Position numbers and translations under genes: made by a program. The notes beneath the pieces are model-generated. The model saw only the letters and a program-made list of their open reading frames with translations, was not told the DNA's origin and did no database searches. From Archangium lansingense (GTDB lineage: Bacteria > Myxococcota > Myxococcia > Myxococcales > Myxococcaceae), in NCBI RefSeq assembly GCF_026626635.1, contig NZ_JAPNKA010000001.1, forward strand, positions 12,384,501-12,448,500: a stretch of 64,000 nucleotides of DNA. The letters run 5' to 3'. Positions 43,756 to 52,059 of the stretch are shown here, piece by piece. The number at the start of each line of letters is the position of its first letter. Position 1 is the stretch's first letter.

Positions 43756-45759
43756 ATGACGCTCGCTAGTCGGGAGGCTCCCTACGGCTCATGGAAGTCC
43801 CCCATCACCGCCGACATGATCGCCACCCAGACGTTGTCGCTGGGGGAGGTGGCCGTGGATGGCGATGACGTGTACTGGCTGGAGGTCCGCCCCAGCGAGC
43901 GGGGACGGCACGCCATCGTCCGGCGCTCGGTGGACGGGGCCCTCACGGACATCCTCCCCCTGCCGGGAGAGGGCAAGCCGGCCTACAGCTCGCACAGCCT
44001 GGTGTATGGACAGGGCGGAGGCTCCTTCGCGGTGTCCGAGGGGCTGGTGGTCTTCGTCAACCACGCGAGCACCGGGATGCACGTGGACCAGCGGCTGTAC
44101 CGGGTGAACCCGGGCCGCACGCCGGTGCCCCTCACGCCGGACACGGGTGGCAAGCACCGCTTCGGCGACCTGGTCATGGACCGGACGCGCAACCGCGTGG
44201 TGTGCGTGCGCGAGGACTGGCGCAACCTGAAGGACGGCCAGCCGCGCGCCTCGCTGGTGGCGGTGGACATTGATGGGCAGCGGCAGACGGTGCTGACGGA
44301 GGGGCGGGACTTCTACTCCTCGCCCACGCTGAGCCCCAACGGCCGGCGCATGGCGTGGCTGGCCTGGGACTACCCCTGCATGCCGTGGGATGGCTGCGAG
44401 CTGTGGGTGGCGGATGTGGACGAGATGGGCGTGCTGCACCACCCGAGGCTGGTGGCCGGCAGCACCACCGAGTCCGTCTTCCAGCCTGAGTGGAGCCCGC
44501 AGGGCGAGCTGTACTTCGTGAGCGACCGCAACAACTGGTGGAACCTCTACCGGCTGCAAGGGCGCAGCGTGGTGCCGGTGCTGGAGCGCAAGGCGGAGTT
44601 CGGCGCGGCCCAGTGGCAGCTCGGCATGTCCACCTATGCCTTCATCTCGCCGCGGCACGTGGTGTGTGCCTTCAACGAGCAGGGCCAGTGGAAGCTGGGG
44701 CGGCTGGACGTGGTGCTCGGCCAGTTCGCCGAGCTGGCCACGCCCTTCACGGATGTGTCCCAGGTGCGCGGGGGCTTCGCCACGGCCTACTTCGTGGGCG
44801 GCGGGCCGGAGCAGCCGGCATCCGTGGTGCGGCTGGACATGGAGTCCGGCAAGCCGCAGGTGCTCAAGGCCTGCACGCGGTTGCCCGAGGAGCTGGTGCC
44901 CTACCTCTCGCGCTGCGAGCCGCTGCACTTCCCCACCACGGAGCTGGGCGAGGCCCATGCCTGGTACTACCCGCCCACCCACCCGGGCTACAGCGCTCCC
45001 GCGGGTGAGAAGCCGCCCCTGCTCATCATGAACCACGGCGGCCCCACGGCCTCCGCCTCGACGAAGCTGGACTGGACCATCCAGTACTTCACCAGCCGAG
45101 GCTTCGCGGTGGTGGACGTCAACTACCGGGGCAGCACCGGCTACGGGCGCGAGTACCGCCTGTCGCTCTACGGCAACTGGGGTGTGATGGACGTGGATGA
45201 CTGCGCCAACGCCGCGCTGCGGCTGGTGCAGGAAGGCAAGGCAGACGCGAAGCGGCTGGTGGCGCGCGGCAGCGGCACGGGCGGCTACACCACGCTGTCG
45301 CTGCTGGCCTTCCGCGACATCCTTCGCTGCGGCACCAGCGCCAGCGCCGTCGCCAACCTGGAGTCGCTGGCGGAGCACGCGGAGAAGTTCGAGGCCCACT
45401 ACATGGACCAGGTGCTCGGACCCCAGCCCGAGTCCAGGCAACTGCTGCAGGACCGCTCGCCCAGCGTGCACCTGGACAACATCAAGCGCAGCCCGCTGCT
45501 GTTCATCCAGGCCCGGCTGGACGGCCAGACGTCGCAGCGGGAGACCGAAGAGATGATGCGCAAGCTGCGCGCCAACGGCGTGCCCACGGCGATGCTGCCC
45601 GTGGACGGCGAGCCGTACGGCCCGCGCATCACTGCGGACACCAAGAAGGCGCTGGAGGCCGAGCTGGCCTTCTACTCGCAGGTGATGGGGCTCACGCTGG
45701 CGGAGACGCTGGAGGCCGTGGCGCTTGAGCCGGCCCTGCCTGAGCAGCCGCGCCGGTAG
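43756..45759 (+). CDS. S9 (prolyl oligopeptidase-like) protein lacking catalytic Ser and His
   Basis: 667 residues. An N-terminal beta-propeller (about 20-390) precedes an alpha/beta-hydrolase domain (400-655) with NHGGPT, VNYRGSTGYGREYR and AELAFYSQVMG as in S9 acyl-aminoacyl-peptidase-like enzymes. The usual GGSAGGYTTL nucleophile elbow reads GSGTGGYTTL (505-514), so the Ser position is Gly507. The usual GHGFR reads PYGPR, so the His position is Tyr621. Asp589 appears kept. The fold is intact and the frame uninterrupted, so this looks like a conserved pseudoenzyme rather than a decaying gene. Start ATG 43756 follows AAGGAAAGG. Confidence 0.85.
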   Translation: MTLASREAPYGSWKSPITADMIATQTLSLGEVAVDGDDVYWLEVRPSERGRHAIVRRSVDGALTDILPLPGEGKPAYSSHSLVYGQGGGSFAVSEGLVVFVNHASTGMHVDQRLYRVNPGRTPVPLTPDTGGKHRFGDLVMDRTRNRVVCVREDWRNLKDGQPRASLVAVDIDGQRQTVLTEGRDFYSSPTLSPNGRRMAWLAWDYPCMPWDGCELWVADVDEMGVLHHPRLVAGSTTESVFQPEWSPQGELYFVSDRNNWWNLYRLQGRSVVPVLERKAEFGAAQWQLGMSTYAFISPRHVVCAFNEQGQWKLGRLDVVLGQFAELATPFTDVSQVRGGFATAYFVGGGPEQPASVVRLDMESGKPQVLKACTRLPEELVPYLSRCEPLHFPTTELGEAHAWYYPPTHPGYSAPAGEKPPLLIMNHGGPTASASTKLDWTIQYFTSRGFAVVDVNYRGSTGYGREYRLSLYGNWGVMDVDDCANAALRLVQEGKADAKRLVARGSGTGGYTTLSLLAFRDILRCGTSASAVANLESLAEHAEKFEAHYMDQVLGPQPESRQLLQDRSPSVHLDNIKRSPLLFIQARLDGQTSQRETEEMMRKLRANGVPTAMLPVDGEPYGPRITADTKKALEAELAFYSQVMGLTLAETLEAVALEPALPEQPRR

Positions 45760-45780
45760 AGAGGCTCAGTGAGCGCCCTT

Positions 45781-45803
45781 CCCCTCACCCTCCGGGTGAG
45801 GGG
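45781..45803. terminator. Palindromic repeat copy C acting as a convergent terminator
   Basis: CCCCTCACCC and GGGTGAGGGG are perfect 10-bp arms around TCC. It lies between the stops of the S9 gene and of the leftward gene at 45805, and is the shortest member of the REP-like family in this window. Confidence 0.65.
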
Positions 45804-45804
45804 C

Positions 45805-46584
45805 TCAGTGCCCCGAGAGCTGCCGGTCCCACTGGTACAGCAGCTGCGTCACGCTGACGGGGGAAGCGGCGGAGATGCGATCGAAGGACTCGGTGTCGAG
45901 CAGGGGGAGCCGCTCACGCCAGAAGGCGATGTCGGTCACCGTCTCCGGGTGCTGGAGCTGCTCCGCGAACTGAAACACCCAGGGCAGGCGCCTGAGGATG
46001 ACCTCCTCGCAGTCCCCGCGGCTGGCGCGAGCCATTCGAGCAGCCGCGACCTCCAGGGCGGCCCGCACGGAGTCTCCTCCCTCGGAGCACCAGCCTTCCA
46101 GGACCCAGTCCAGGGCACAGCCCAGTAGCTCACCCAGGCCGAGAATGGCGCCAGGCTTCTTGTAATGGTAGCGCGCCGTCTCCAGCATCTCCCACGAGCG
46201 CAGCACCGCCTGGATGCGCTGCGCCGTGCGCTCGGCGCTCTCGGGGAGCTTCTCGGCGATGGCGTAGTACAACGCGCCCCAGGCGGTCTCGCGGAAGAAC
46301 ACCTCGTATTGGTCCTCCGCCTGTCTCCAGTCGCCGCGCTCCAGGGCCTCGCACAGGCTCATCTCCACATCGAAGAGCAGGTACAGCCGCCACGCCGGAA
46401 GATGCTGCTGGAAGTCCGAGCCGCCATAGGTGCTCACCACGTCAACGGGTGAAAGCTCGAGCATCTCGCGAGGCAGCGTGAAGGAGCCGTTCTTCTGGTA
46501 CTGCCGGGCACAGCGCCGCCCCTCGGCCACTGCCTTGCGATGGACCGTACCTCGTGAACCGTGCAGGAAGGCGGGAAGTTGCAT
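45805..46584 (-). CDS. Hypothetical helical protein (259 aa)
   Basis: 259 residues if started at the ATG at 46582-46584; an ATG at 46629 would add 15. It appears almost wholly helical, rich in Trp, Glu and Arg (LERGDWRQAEDQYEVFFRE; AERTAQRIQAVLRSWEMLE; GLGELLGCALDWVLEGW). It has no signal peptide and no known motif. The style recalls helical immunity proteins of the Imm49 kind, which are common in myxobacteria, but I cannot confirm this. Upstream, the low-GC stretch with the zinc-ribbon gene begins. Confidence 0.6.
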   Translation of the reverse strand: MQLPAFLHGSRGTVHRKAVAEGRRCARQYQKNGSFTLPREMLELSPVDVVSTYGGSDFQQHLPAWRLYLLFDVEMSLCEALERGDWRQAEDQYEVFFRETAWGALYYAIAEKLPESAERTAQRIQAVLRSWEMLETARYHYKKPGAILGLGELLGCALDWVLEGWCSEGGDSVRAALEVAAARMARASRGDCEEVILRRLPWVFQFAEQLQHPETVTDIAFWRERLPLLDTESFDRISAASPVSVTQLLYQWDRQLSGH

Positions 46585-46656
46585 ACGGGAAGACTCGTTG
46601 CCGAACCGCGTTGAGATGCTCGTACGCATTCCTCATTGCGTCGTGGTGGACGAGGG

Positions 46657-46674
46657 CCCCACGTGAGAGTGGGG
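46657..46674 (-). terminator. Hairpin downstream of the zinc-ribbon gene
   Basis: CCCCAC and GTGGGG pair around GTGAGA, 42 bp after the stop codon of the leftward 59-residue gene. No U-tract. Confidence 0.35.
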
Positions 46675-46715
46675 TCAGAGGTCAGGTTCGAGGCATGTTC
46701 GCAACAAGCGAGCAC

Positions 46716-46895
46716 TCAATACTTCCTCGACGGACTCCCCATGAGTCGCCGCTTTTTCCGCTCCTCTCGGCGGCAGATCCTGCACCACGACTGAGGGTGA
46801 AGGGAGCCGTCCTTCCTGCGCCGGTATCCAAAATCCCTCTGGATGGGGCCGTGATAGTGGCAATGCGGGCAGCTCGTCTTCTCTTCGTAGTGCAT
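46716..46895 (-). CDS. Small zinc-ribbon protein (59 aa)
   Basis: 59 residues from ATG 46893-46895, with an excellent ribosome site: GGAGG six bases before the start. It has two CxxC knuckles (CPHC at 9-12, CRIC at 38-41) separated by a basic stretch (DFGYRRRKDGS), then a Lys/Arg-rich end (RREERKKRRLMG). This is the pattern of a small structural zinc ribbon such as phage- or mobile-element-type DNA-binding or HNH-related proteins. GC content is lower than in the surroundings. It falls under the usual length limit and is easily missed. Function unknown. Confidence 0.65.
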   Translation of the reverse strand: MHYEEKTSCPHCHYHGPIQRDFGYRRRKDGSLHPQSWCRICRREERKKRRLMGSPSRKY

Positions 46896-46927
46896 GTGCT
46901 ACCTCCGGGTGAAATGGTGTAACGAAT

Positions 46928-46948
46928 CGCGGTCGCAACAGGACCGCG
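46928..46948. promoter_or_regulatory. Inverted repeat upstream of the zinc-ribbon gene
   Basis: CGCGGTC and GACCGCG are perfect 7-bp arms with a 7-base spacer, 33-53 bases before the start codon. Possible operator, perhaps for the small DNA-binding-like protein itself. Confidence 0.35.
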
Positions 46949-47390
46949 GAAGCCGTGACAAGCATTGGTGGGGAGGCCACCCCATACAGGCGGTGCGTTT
47001 CCCTTTAGGCGGTTGACTTGTTGAGCGCGACCCCCGAAAGAGGAAATCGGCGCGCTTTGCTGCCAAGCGGTGCAGGGAGCGTCTTCCCTGCGTCGAGCGT
47101 GGATATGTAGTACACCTCCACACATCATTAGTCAATAGCGAAGTCACACTGTGCGTGACATGGCCCCCGCTGTCAGCCTGGATGTCCTCGTGGTTCGCCG
47201 TAGTGCCGCAACGCCTCGCACCAGCACGCTAGTAAGTTCTTTCAGGGGAGGGAGGTCCTGGCCTCGCTCGGGAGCAACTGGTCCGATGGTCGGACCAGTC
47301 GGCACGCCACGCGGCCAGAAGGTGCCCTCGTCTTTGCGGCAAGTGCACCGCTTGAAGAGACTTGGTTCGGATGACTTAGAGCGCTCCTAG

Positions 47391-47500
47391 GAGCTTGTCG
47401 GAGTACCGCCGAAAAACGACTCCTACATACCAACCATAGCGGTGTGTTTGAGTCGCACTACCCCTCATGTAGTGGGTGGCCGAGGTATTCCGACAGGCTC
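47391..47500. mobile_element. MITE-like element with terminal inverted repeats and CTAG flanks
   Basis: The left end GAGCTTGTCGGAGTACC and the right end (reverse complement GAGCCTGTCGGAATACC) form 17-bp terminal inverted repeats with two mismatches. CTAG stands immediately outside both ends (47387-47390 and 47501-47504), like a 4-bp target duplication of the YTAR type used by IS5-group elements. The 110-bp body has no coding capacity, so it would depend on a transposase elsewhere in the genome. Confidence 0.6.
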
Positions 47501-47564
47501 CTAGGAGTCCGCTCGCATGTGATGCGGCATCTGCTAGGGTTGACTCTGGAGGTATTCCACCCTG

Positions 47565-48419
47565 GTGCAACTTCTACCGTTGCTAACGCTCGTTCTCATC
47601 CTGACGGGGAGTGCGGCGACAGCTCAGCAGCCCCAGCACCCTGGCCACGACCGCCAGGAGCGGCAAGTCTTCGTCCCGAGCAATTCGAGTGAGCCGGTGC
47701 CAGAGGTGCGGGTGGCGGCCGGGATCGCCACCACTCTCGTGTTCGACGCCCCCATCGATAGGGCCTCGATAGAGGTAGAGGGGCAGTCGACACGCTTCCG
47801 GTTGGTGGACCCAGGCGAGCGCACTCTCTTCCTCGAACCTCTCGTGGCACCTGGGGACGGCGAGCGACTGGGTGTGCGGGTGCGTTACAAGGACGGTCGT
47901 TCCCCGGCGCATGCCGTCGTCGCTCTCGTGTCCCACCCCACGATGGTGGACACGCGGGTGGATGTTGCACGCATGCAACGCTTCCCGGCGGCATTGGAAG
48001 CGGCACTGGCCCAGTGCGAAGCGGGCGGGCCCGCCAATCTCGTGTTCTCCGGACGATTGGATCTCGATGGCGTCCGGGCCCGGCGCATCAAACTCATTCA
48101 GGACATCCAGTCCGGCATGAAACTGAAGGAGGGCACCGGGTTCCGAGCACGAACCTGGGCGCTGGTCGCCATGCGTGTGCACAACCTCCCCGGGCAGCAG
48201 CCATGGACAGCAGGGGAGGCGCGGCTCATCAGGGCGGACGGCATGCCCGTGAAGGTGCTCTCCGTGCGCATGGACAGACCGAAACTCGCCCCAGGGGAAA
48301 CGGGACTGGTGGTAGCCGAGACGGAATCGCCCTACTGGAACGTCGCCGAGATATTCCGCCTTGAACTGCGGGAAAAGGGTGGCGAGCGGCACCTTGTCAT
48401 CGGCACTGCGGAACTCTAG
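47565..48419 (+). CDS. DUF2381-family exported protein
   Basis: 284 residues starting at GTG 47565. Residues 1-20 are a signal peptide (LLPLLTLVLILTGSAATA). The mature part is beta-rich with the DUF2381 (TIGR02268, a myxobacterial paralogous family) features: an RQVFVPS start, EVRVAAGIATTLVFDAPIDR, GERTLFLEPL, and a central helix around AALEAALAQCEAG. The role of the family is unknown. It is 11 bp upstream of a Ser/Thr kinase gene. DUF2381-kinase pairs recur in Cystobacterineae genomes (from memory), which suggests a shared signalling unit with the exported protein as a possible sensor or ligand partner. Confidence 0.85.
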   Translation: MQLLPLLTLVLILTGSAATAQQPQHPGHDRQERQVFVPSNSSEPVPEVRVAAGIATTLVFDAPIDRASIEVEGQSTRFRLVDPGERTLFLEPLVAPGDGERLGVRVRYKDGRSPAHAVVALVSHPTMVDTRVDVARMQRFPAALEAALAQCEAGGPANLVFSGRLDLDGVRARRIKLIQDIQSGMKLKEGTGFRARTWALVAMRVHNLPGQQPWTAGEARLIRADGMPVKVLSVRMDRPKLAPGETGLVVAETESPYWNVAEIFRLELREKGGERHLVIGTAEL

Positions 48420-48430
48420 GAAGGCCGGCC

Positions 48431-50224
48431 ATGACGGACGCGCTGCACCCCGACCATCTCAACCCCGGCGACATGGTGGGGCCCTGGCTCATCGTCCAGG
48501 TGCTGGGCCGTGGAGGGTCCTCCCGCGTCTTCAAGGTGGAGCGCGATGGCCGCCCCTACTCCCTGAAGATGGCGCTGCTCCCTCTCACCCAATCCAGGGA
48601 GGACCTCACGGAAGAGCAGTACGTGGAGGAGAAGAGCACCTACCGGCAACTGGCGCGCGAGGCGGCGGCCCTATTCACCTACTCCTCCCATCCCAACCTG
48701 CTGCGCGTGTACGGGGTAGACTTCTGGCCCAACCCCACCAAGGGTTACCCCTTTCTCGTCACCGACTTCGTGAACGGGGACAACTGGCACCAGTGGCGGT
48801 GGCGCAAGCCCCCTCACTCAGCCCGGTTGGTGGAAACCTTCTCCAGCGTGGTACGTACCGTGGGCGTGTTGCACGCACGAGGCGTGCACCACCGCGACTT
48901 GAAGGCGGAGAACATCCTCATCCGTCGCGAGGACGGCAGGCCCTTCCTCATTGATTTCGGCACCGTGCGCATTCCGGGAGCCCTCACGAAGACGCTGGGC
49001 CTGCCCGAGGGTGTGCTGCACCTGTTGCCGCCCGAGCTCCTGGCCTACACACGCTCCGAGGCGTGGAAGCGGGGAGAACCCTTCCACGGAGGCGTGTCCG
49101 CGGACCTGTATGCACTGGGGGTGTTGCTCTATCAAGCCCTCACGGACCTGCACCCTTTCGACCCGGAGCTGCCGGACAAGGAATTGGTGGCTGCCATCGC
49201 CACCGTCACCCCGGCCGCCCCCCACCTCCTCAATCCCCTGGCGCCGCGCTCCCTCAGCGACATCGCCATGAAGCTGCTGGAGAAGAAGCCCGAGGCGCGC
49301 TACCCCGACACCGCGTCACTGCTCGTGACGCTGGAGAGGGCCGCAGAGCAGGAGAGGACGTCCCCCGCCTGGAAGGTCCCCCTGACCGCGCCAGACAGCT
49401 CGGCATTCGAGGCGTCGAAGGAGCAGGCGGGCTGGAACCAGGAAGCAGTTGCCGACGCGCAGGCGGCTCGACCCTCGGAGAATGCTCCATCGCAAGAGGA
49501 CCCCCAGCAGGAGACGCCCCCCCGGGCGCACGGCATGGGGCGCCGGAGGAGGTGGCTCATCGCCGCGTTGGCGGCACTCCTCGTCCTTGGCGCCATGGGA
49601 CTGCTCTCCGGACGAGCCACGCTCGCGTCCTCCCCCGTGGCGGAGCCTGGTATGTCCGCCCCCAATCAGAGAGGAAACCCGCCCGTGCTTCACCCCATCG
49701 CTCCCCAGGACTCCTCCTCCCCTCGTCATTCCTCGCGCTCAGGCATCCTCGCCGTTTGGCTGTGCGCCACCATCGGACTGGGCTGCCCCGCTGTCCAGGT
49801 GAAGCCCACACCGGCCAACTGCCCCACGGAAGCCACCGAGGCGATGTTCAAGGAACTGAAGTTCCATACGGCCAGCCCTCTGAGGGCACTCGTCGACGTC
49901 AACCAGCCGGGAGAGGCGTGGGAGATGGGGCTCTACAAGGAAGGCCCCGTCGTCGGCCGCATCACGGTTGGAGAGGGGCTGCTGGTGGAGGGCTCGCTCT
50001 TGTATGGCTACCTGTGGATAGGCCCTGGCCTGACGGATGACGTCGGCCGGGAAGCCGTCATCGGCCGCTACACGAAAGCATTGCTGCCGAATGGCGCGGA
50101 GTATCCCGTGTGCATCGCCCTGGGGGGCCCTGATGGGCGCATGCCTCGGATACCCAGTTCCAAGTCCGGTACCGTCCAACTCCCGCGAGACTCCGGGGTC
50201 AACGGCGTCTGGCGTTGGCCTTGA
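48431..50224 (+). CDS. Hanks-type Ser/Thr protein kinase with membrane anchor and lipoprotein-like tail
   Basis: 597 residues. Kinase domain 15-310: glycine loop LGRGGSSRVFKV, Lys46, catalytic HRDLKAEN (His154-Arg155-Asp156 to Asn161), DFG 175-177, and LSADLYALGVLLYQ-like helix F. All catalytic residues are present. After a Glu/Ser/Pro linker, a membrane helix lies at about 371-388 (WLIAALAALLVLGAMGLL). A second hydrophobic stretch (ILAVWLCATIGLGC) resembles a lipoprotein signal, followed by a 140-residue extracytoplasmic domain. It follows DUF2381 by 11 bp. Its last 26 bp overlap the convergent GAF remnant. Confidence 0.88.
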   Translation: MTDALHPDHLNPGDMVGPWLIVQVLGRGGSSRVFKVERDGRPYSLKMALLPLTQSREDLTEEQYVEEKSTYRQLAREAAALFTYSSHPNLLRVYGVDFWPNPTKGYPFLVTDFVNGDNWHQWRWRKPPHSARLVETFSSVVRTVGVLHARGVHHRDLKAENILIRREDGRPFLIDFGTVRIPGALTKTLGLPEGVLHLLPPELLAYTRSEAWKRGEPFHGGVSADLYALGVLLYQALTDLHPFDPELPDKELVAAIATVTPAAPHLLNPLAPRSLSDIAMKLLEKKPEARYPDTASLLVTLERAAEQERTSPAWKVPLTAPDSSAFEASKEQAGWNQEAVADAQAARPSENAPSQEDPQQETPPRAHGMGRRRRWLIAALAALLVLGAMGLLSGRATLASSPVAEPGMSAPNQRGNPPVLHPIAPQDSSSPRHSSRSGILAVWLCATIGLGCPAVQVKPTPANCPTEATEAMFKELKFHTASPLRALVDVNQPGEAWEMGLYKEGPVVGRITVGEGLLVEGSLLYGYLWIGPGLTDDVGREAVIGRYTKALLPNGAEYPVCIALGGPDGRMPRIPSSKSGTVQLPRDSGVNGVWRWP

Positions 50225-50606
50225 GCATCGGCTCACAGGCCGCCAACGGAAGCTCGGCCGCGGCGGCCATCAGCGCCCGCGTCAGCTCGGAGGAGAGGTC
50301 GCCCTCGTGCAAGAAGGCGATGCCCACCACGGCGCGTACCTCACCGGCCGCGTCGAGCACGGGCAGGGCCACCGCGGCGCGCACGGGCACGCGCCGGTCC
50401 CCAGGCTGGATGCGGCCGCTCTCGTCCGCCTGAAGGTTGCACGTCTGCACTGGCTCCCCCGTGCCCAGGGCGAGGCCCGCCATGCCCTTGCCCCGAGGTA
50501 CAACGCGCACGGCGTCCATCACAGGAGGCGGGATGTTGAGTGTGGCCACCAGTTCCAGCGCCTCGCCCCGCCGCAGGTGGACGGTGCCGGCCATGCCACC
50601 TCGCAT
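50199..50606 (-). pseudogene. GAF-domain protein, probably 5'-truncated
   Basis: 135 residues from an ATG at 50604-50606 without a ribosome site. The sequence enters directly at a GAF strand (GTVHLRRGEALELVATLNI) and runs through GKGMAGLALGTGEPVQTCNLQ and VALPVLDAAGEVRAVVGIAF to the end. The first GAF helix, normally about 25 residues ahead, is missing, and the upstream frame is composition-poor. It is therefore likely the 3' remnant of a single-GAF protein. A functional short form cannot be excluded. Confidence 0.5.
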
Positions 50607-51055
50607 GGAGGCAGCTGAGCAGTTCGAGGGGAGATAGCTCCAGGCAGAGGATGGGACGGCTGATGGAGGTGGACGCGCCGATGCGCAGGTTGCCGTAGTT
50701 GCGCGGCGCCACATCGTGAGCCGACTCAGCAGTGGAGAGAGGGCAGCCCCGCGCCGGGAGACCCGAGCACTCGACAACGAGAGCTGTAGGGAGGGCGGAC
50801 GGACAGGCGCCATGCTCGTCGCACGCTGAGCGGCTTCCGAAAGGATGAAGCGCACACGGGATGACGAGTCCCGAGGAGTCCAGGTTGTTGATGGGCCGCT
50901 GCATTGTCAGCTTCCCCACACGGCCGCCGCATCCGTGGCCGGGAGGTGTGCATGGCTCGTCCGTTCATCCGCCGGGGAGTGCCTGGTGCGGTCGCAGTGA
51001 CCGCCGAAGCGCTTGCCCACCCGCAGGAGGCCTCGAAGACGCCAGGAGCGGGCCG
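50607..51055. other. Gene debris between the GAF remnant and the TerC gene
   Basis: No intact gene. On the minus strand, around 50640-50760, the frame reads LSTAESAHDVAPRNYGN then LRIGASTSIS, which resembles the linker and first strand of a LysR-type effector domain (xLRIGASxTI) without the helix-turn-helix ahead of it. The rest, up to 51055, shows nothing recognisable except AGGAG before the TerC start. Confidence 0.4.
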
Positions 51056-52036
51056 ATGAGCTCAGGGCAGATAGCACCGTGGGAGTGGGGCCTCTTCGGA
51101 GTGGTCGTGGTGTCGATGATCTTCATCGATCTGCTCGCCCACCGGACGAAGCGAGGGGAGACGAAGAAGGCGGCGTATGCCTGGAGCATCGCGTGGATAC
51201 TCGTGGGCCTGGCCTTCGGCTTCTTCGTCTGGCTGAGGCATGGGGGTAACACCGCACAGGAGTACCTGGGCGCCTACCTCATCGAGAAGAGCCTCAGCCT
51301 GGACAACCTGTTCGTCTTCCTCGTCATCTTCGCCAGCCTGAGCGTGCCCGAGAACAAGCAGCGACGGGTGCTCTTCTGGGGCATCTTCGGGGCCCTCGTG
51401 TTCCGAGGCCTGTTCATCTTCCTGGGCCTGGAGGCCATCGAGCGCTGGAACTGGGTGGTCTATATCTTCGGCGCCATCCTGCTCGTCGCCGCGTGGCGCG
51501 TGGCACGTCGCCATCCCTCGGAGGAGTCGGACAACAAGGTCGTGGACTGGTTGGAGAAGCGTCTGCCCGTGACCTCGGAGTATGAGGGCAAGCAGTTCTT
51601 CAAGCACGTGGACGGCAAGTGGCAGGCGACTCCGCTCCTCATCGCGCTGATCGCCATCGAGCTGTCGGACGTGGCCTTCGCCATCGACTCGGTGCCGGCC
51701 GCGCTGTCGGTGAGTCACAACCTCTTCGTCGTCTATACCTCGAACGTCTTCGCCATCCTCGGGCTGCGCGCGCTCTACATCGCCCTGGCCAAGACGGTGC
51801 ACGAGCTGCGTTACCTCCACTGGGGACTGGCAGCGGTGCTCGCGTTCGCCGGGTTGAAGATGGTTCTGTCCGAGTGGGTCCACGTGGCCCCCCTGGTCTC
51901 GGTGGCCATCATCGTGACGTGCATTGGCATCTCGGTGGGGCTGAGCGTGCGAGCACGCAAGCGGGACGCCCTGCGGAAGGTCGTGCCGCGAGAAGAGCAG
52001 CCCCGCGGTGGGCGGCAGGAAGAGATCCACGCCTGA
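51056..52036 (+). CDS. TerC/Alx-family integral membrane protein
   Basis: 326 residues from ATG 51056, with AGGAG upstream. Eight or nine hydrophobic helices. Family motifs: EKSLSLDNLFVFLVIF (Asp in the second conserved helix) and ALIAIELSDVAFAIDSVPAAL, the pair of acidic helices proposed to handle metal ions. Length is typical for Alx/TerC (about 320). Alx-type members are linked to manganese export and metal homeostasis. I looked for a yybP-ykoY-type leader and could not support one. Confidence 0.9.
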   Translation: MSSGQIAPWEWGLFGVVVVSMIFIDLLAHRTKRGETKKAAYAWSIAWILVGLAFGFFVWLRHGGNTAQEYLGAYLIEKSLSLDNLFVFLVIFASLSVPENKQRRVLFWGIFGALVFRGLFIFLGLEAIERWNWVVYIFGAILLVAAWRVARRHPSEESDNKVVDWLEKRLPVTSEYEGKQFFKHVDGKWQATPLLIALIAIELSDVAFAIDSVPAALSVSHNLFVVYTSNVFAILGLRALYIALAKTVHELRYLHWGLAAVLAFAGLKMVLSEWVHVAPLVSVAIIVTCIGISVGLSVRARKRDALRKVVPREEQPRGGRQEEIHA

Positions 52037-52059
52037 GGTGAAACCAAGTCCACTCGATA

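Larger units (their letters stand above)
46896..47564. other. Gene-poor, lower-GC region with palindrome and MITE-like element
   Basis: 669 bp without a convincing gene: the ORFs here have shadow-like composition and no start signals. It contains the inverted repeat at 46928-46948 ahead of the zinc-ribbon gene, an A/T-rich patch near 47120-47150 and the MITE-like element at 47391-47500. It looks like an accumulation site of foreign or decayed DNA. Confidence 0.5.

Noticed and set aside
45805..46584. Assignment as an Imm49-type immunity protein
   Set aside because: Only general helical character and residue style support it; no toxin gene adjoins and no diagnostic motif could be confirmed.
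46896..47564. Several 60-150 codon ORFs (for example 47151-47390)
   Set aside because: No ribosome site, no domain and atypical composition; only the zinc-ribbon frame at 46716-46895 has proper signals.
50870..51055. Possible yybP-ykoY (manganese) riboswitch before the TerC-family gene
   Set aside because: A GGGGAGT word and a GC-rich stem are present, but the conserved core and helices could not be matched by eye; covariance-model search would be needed.
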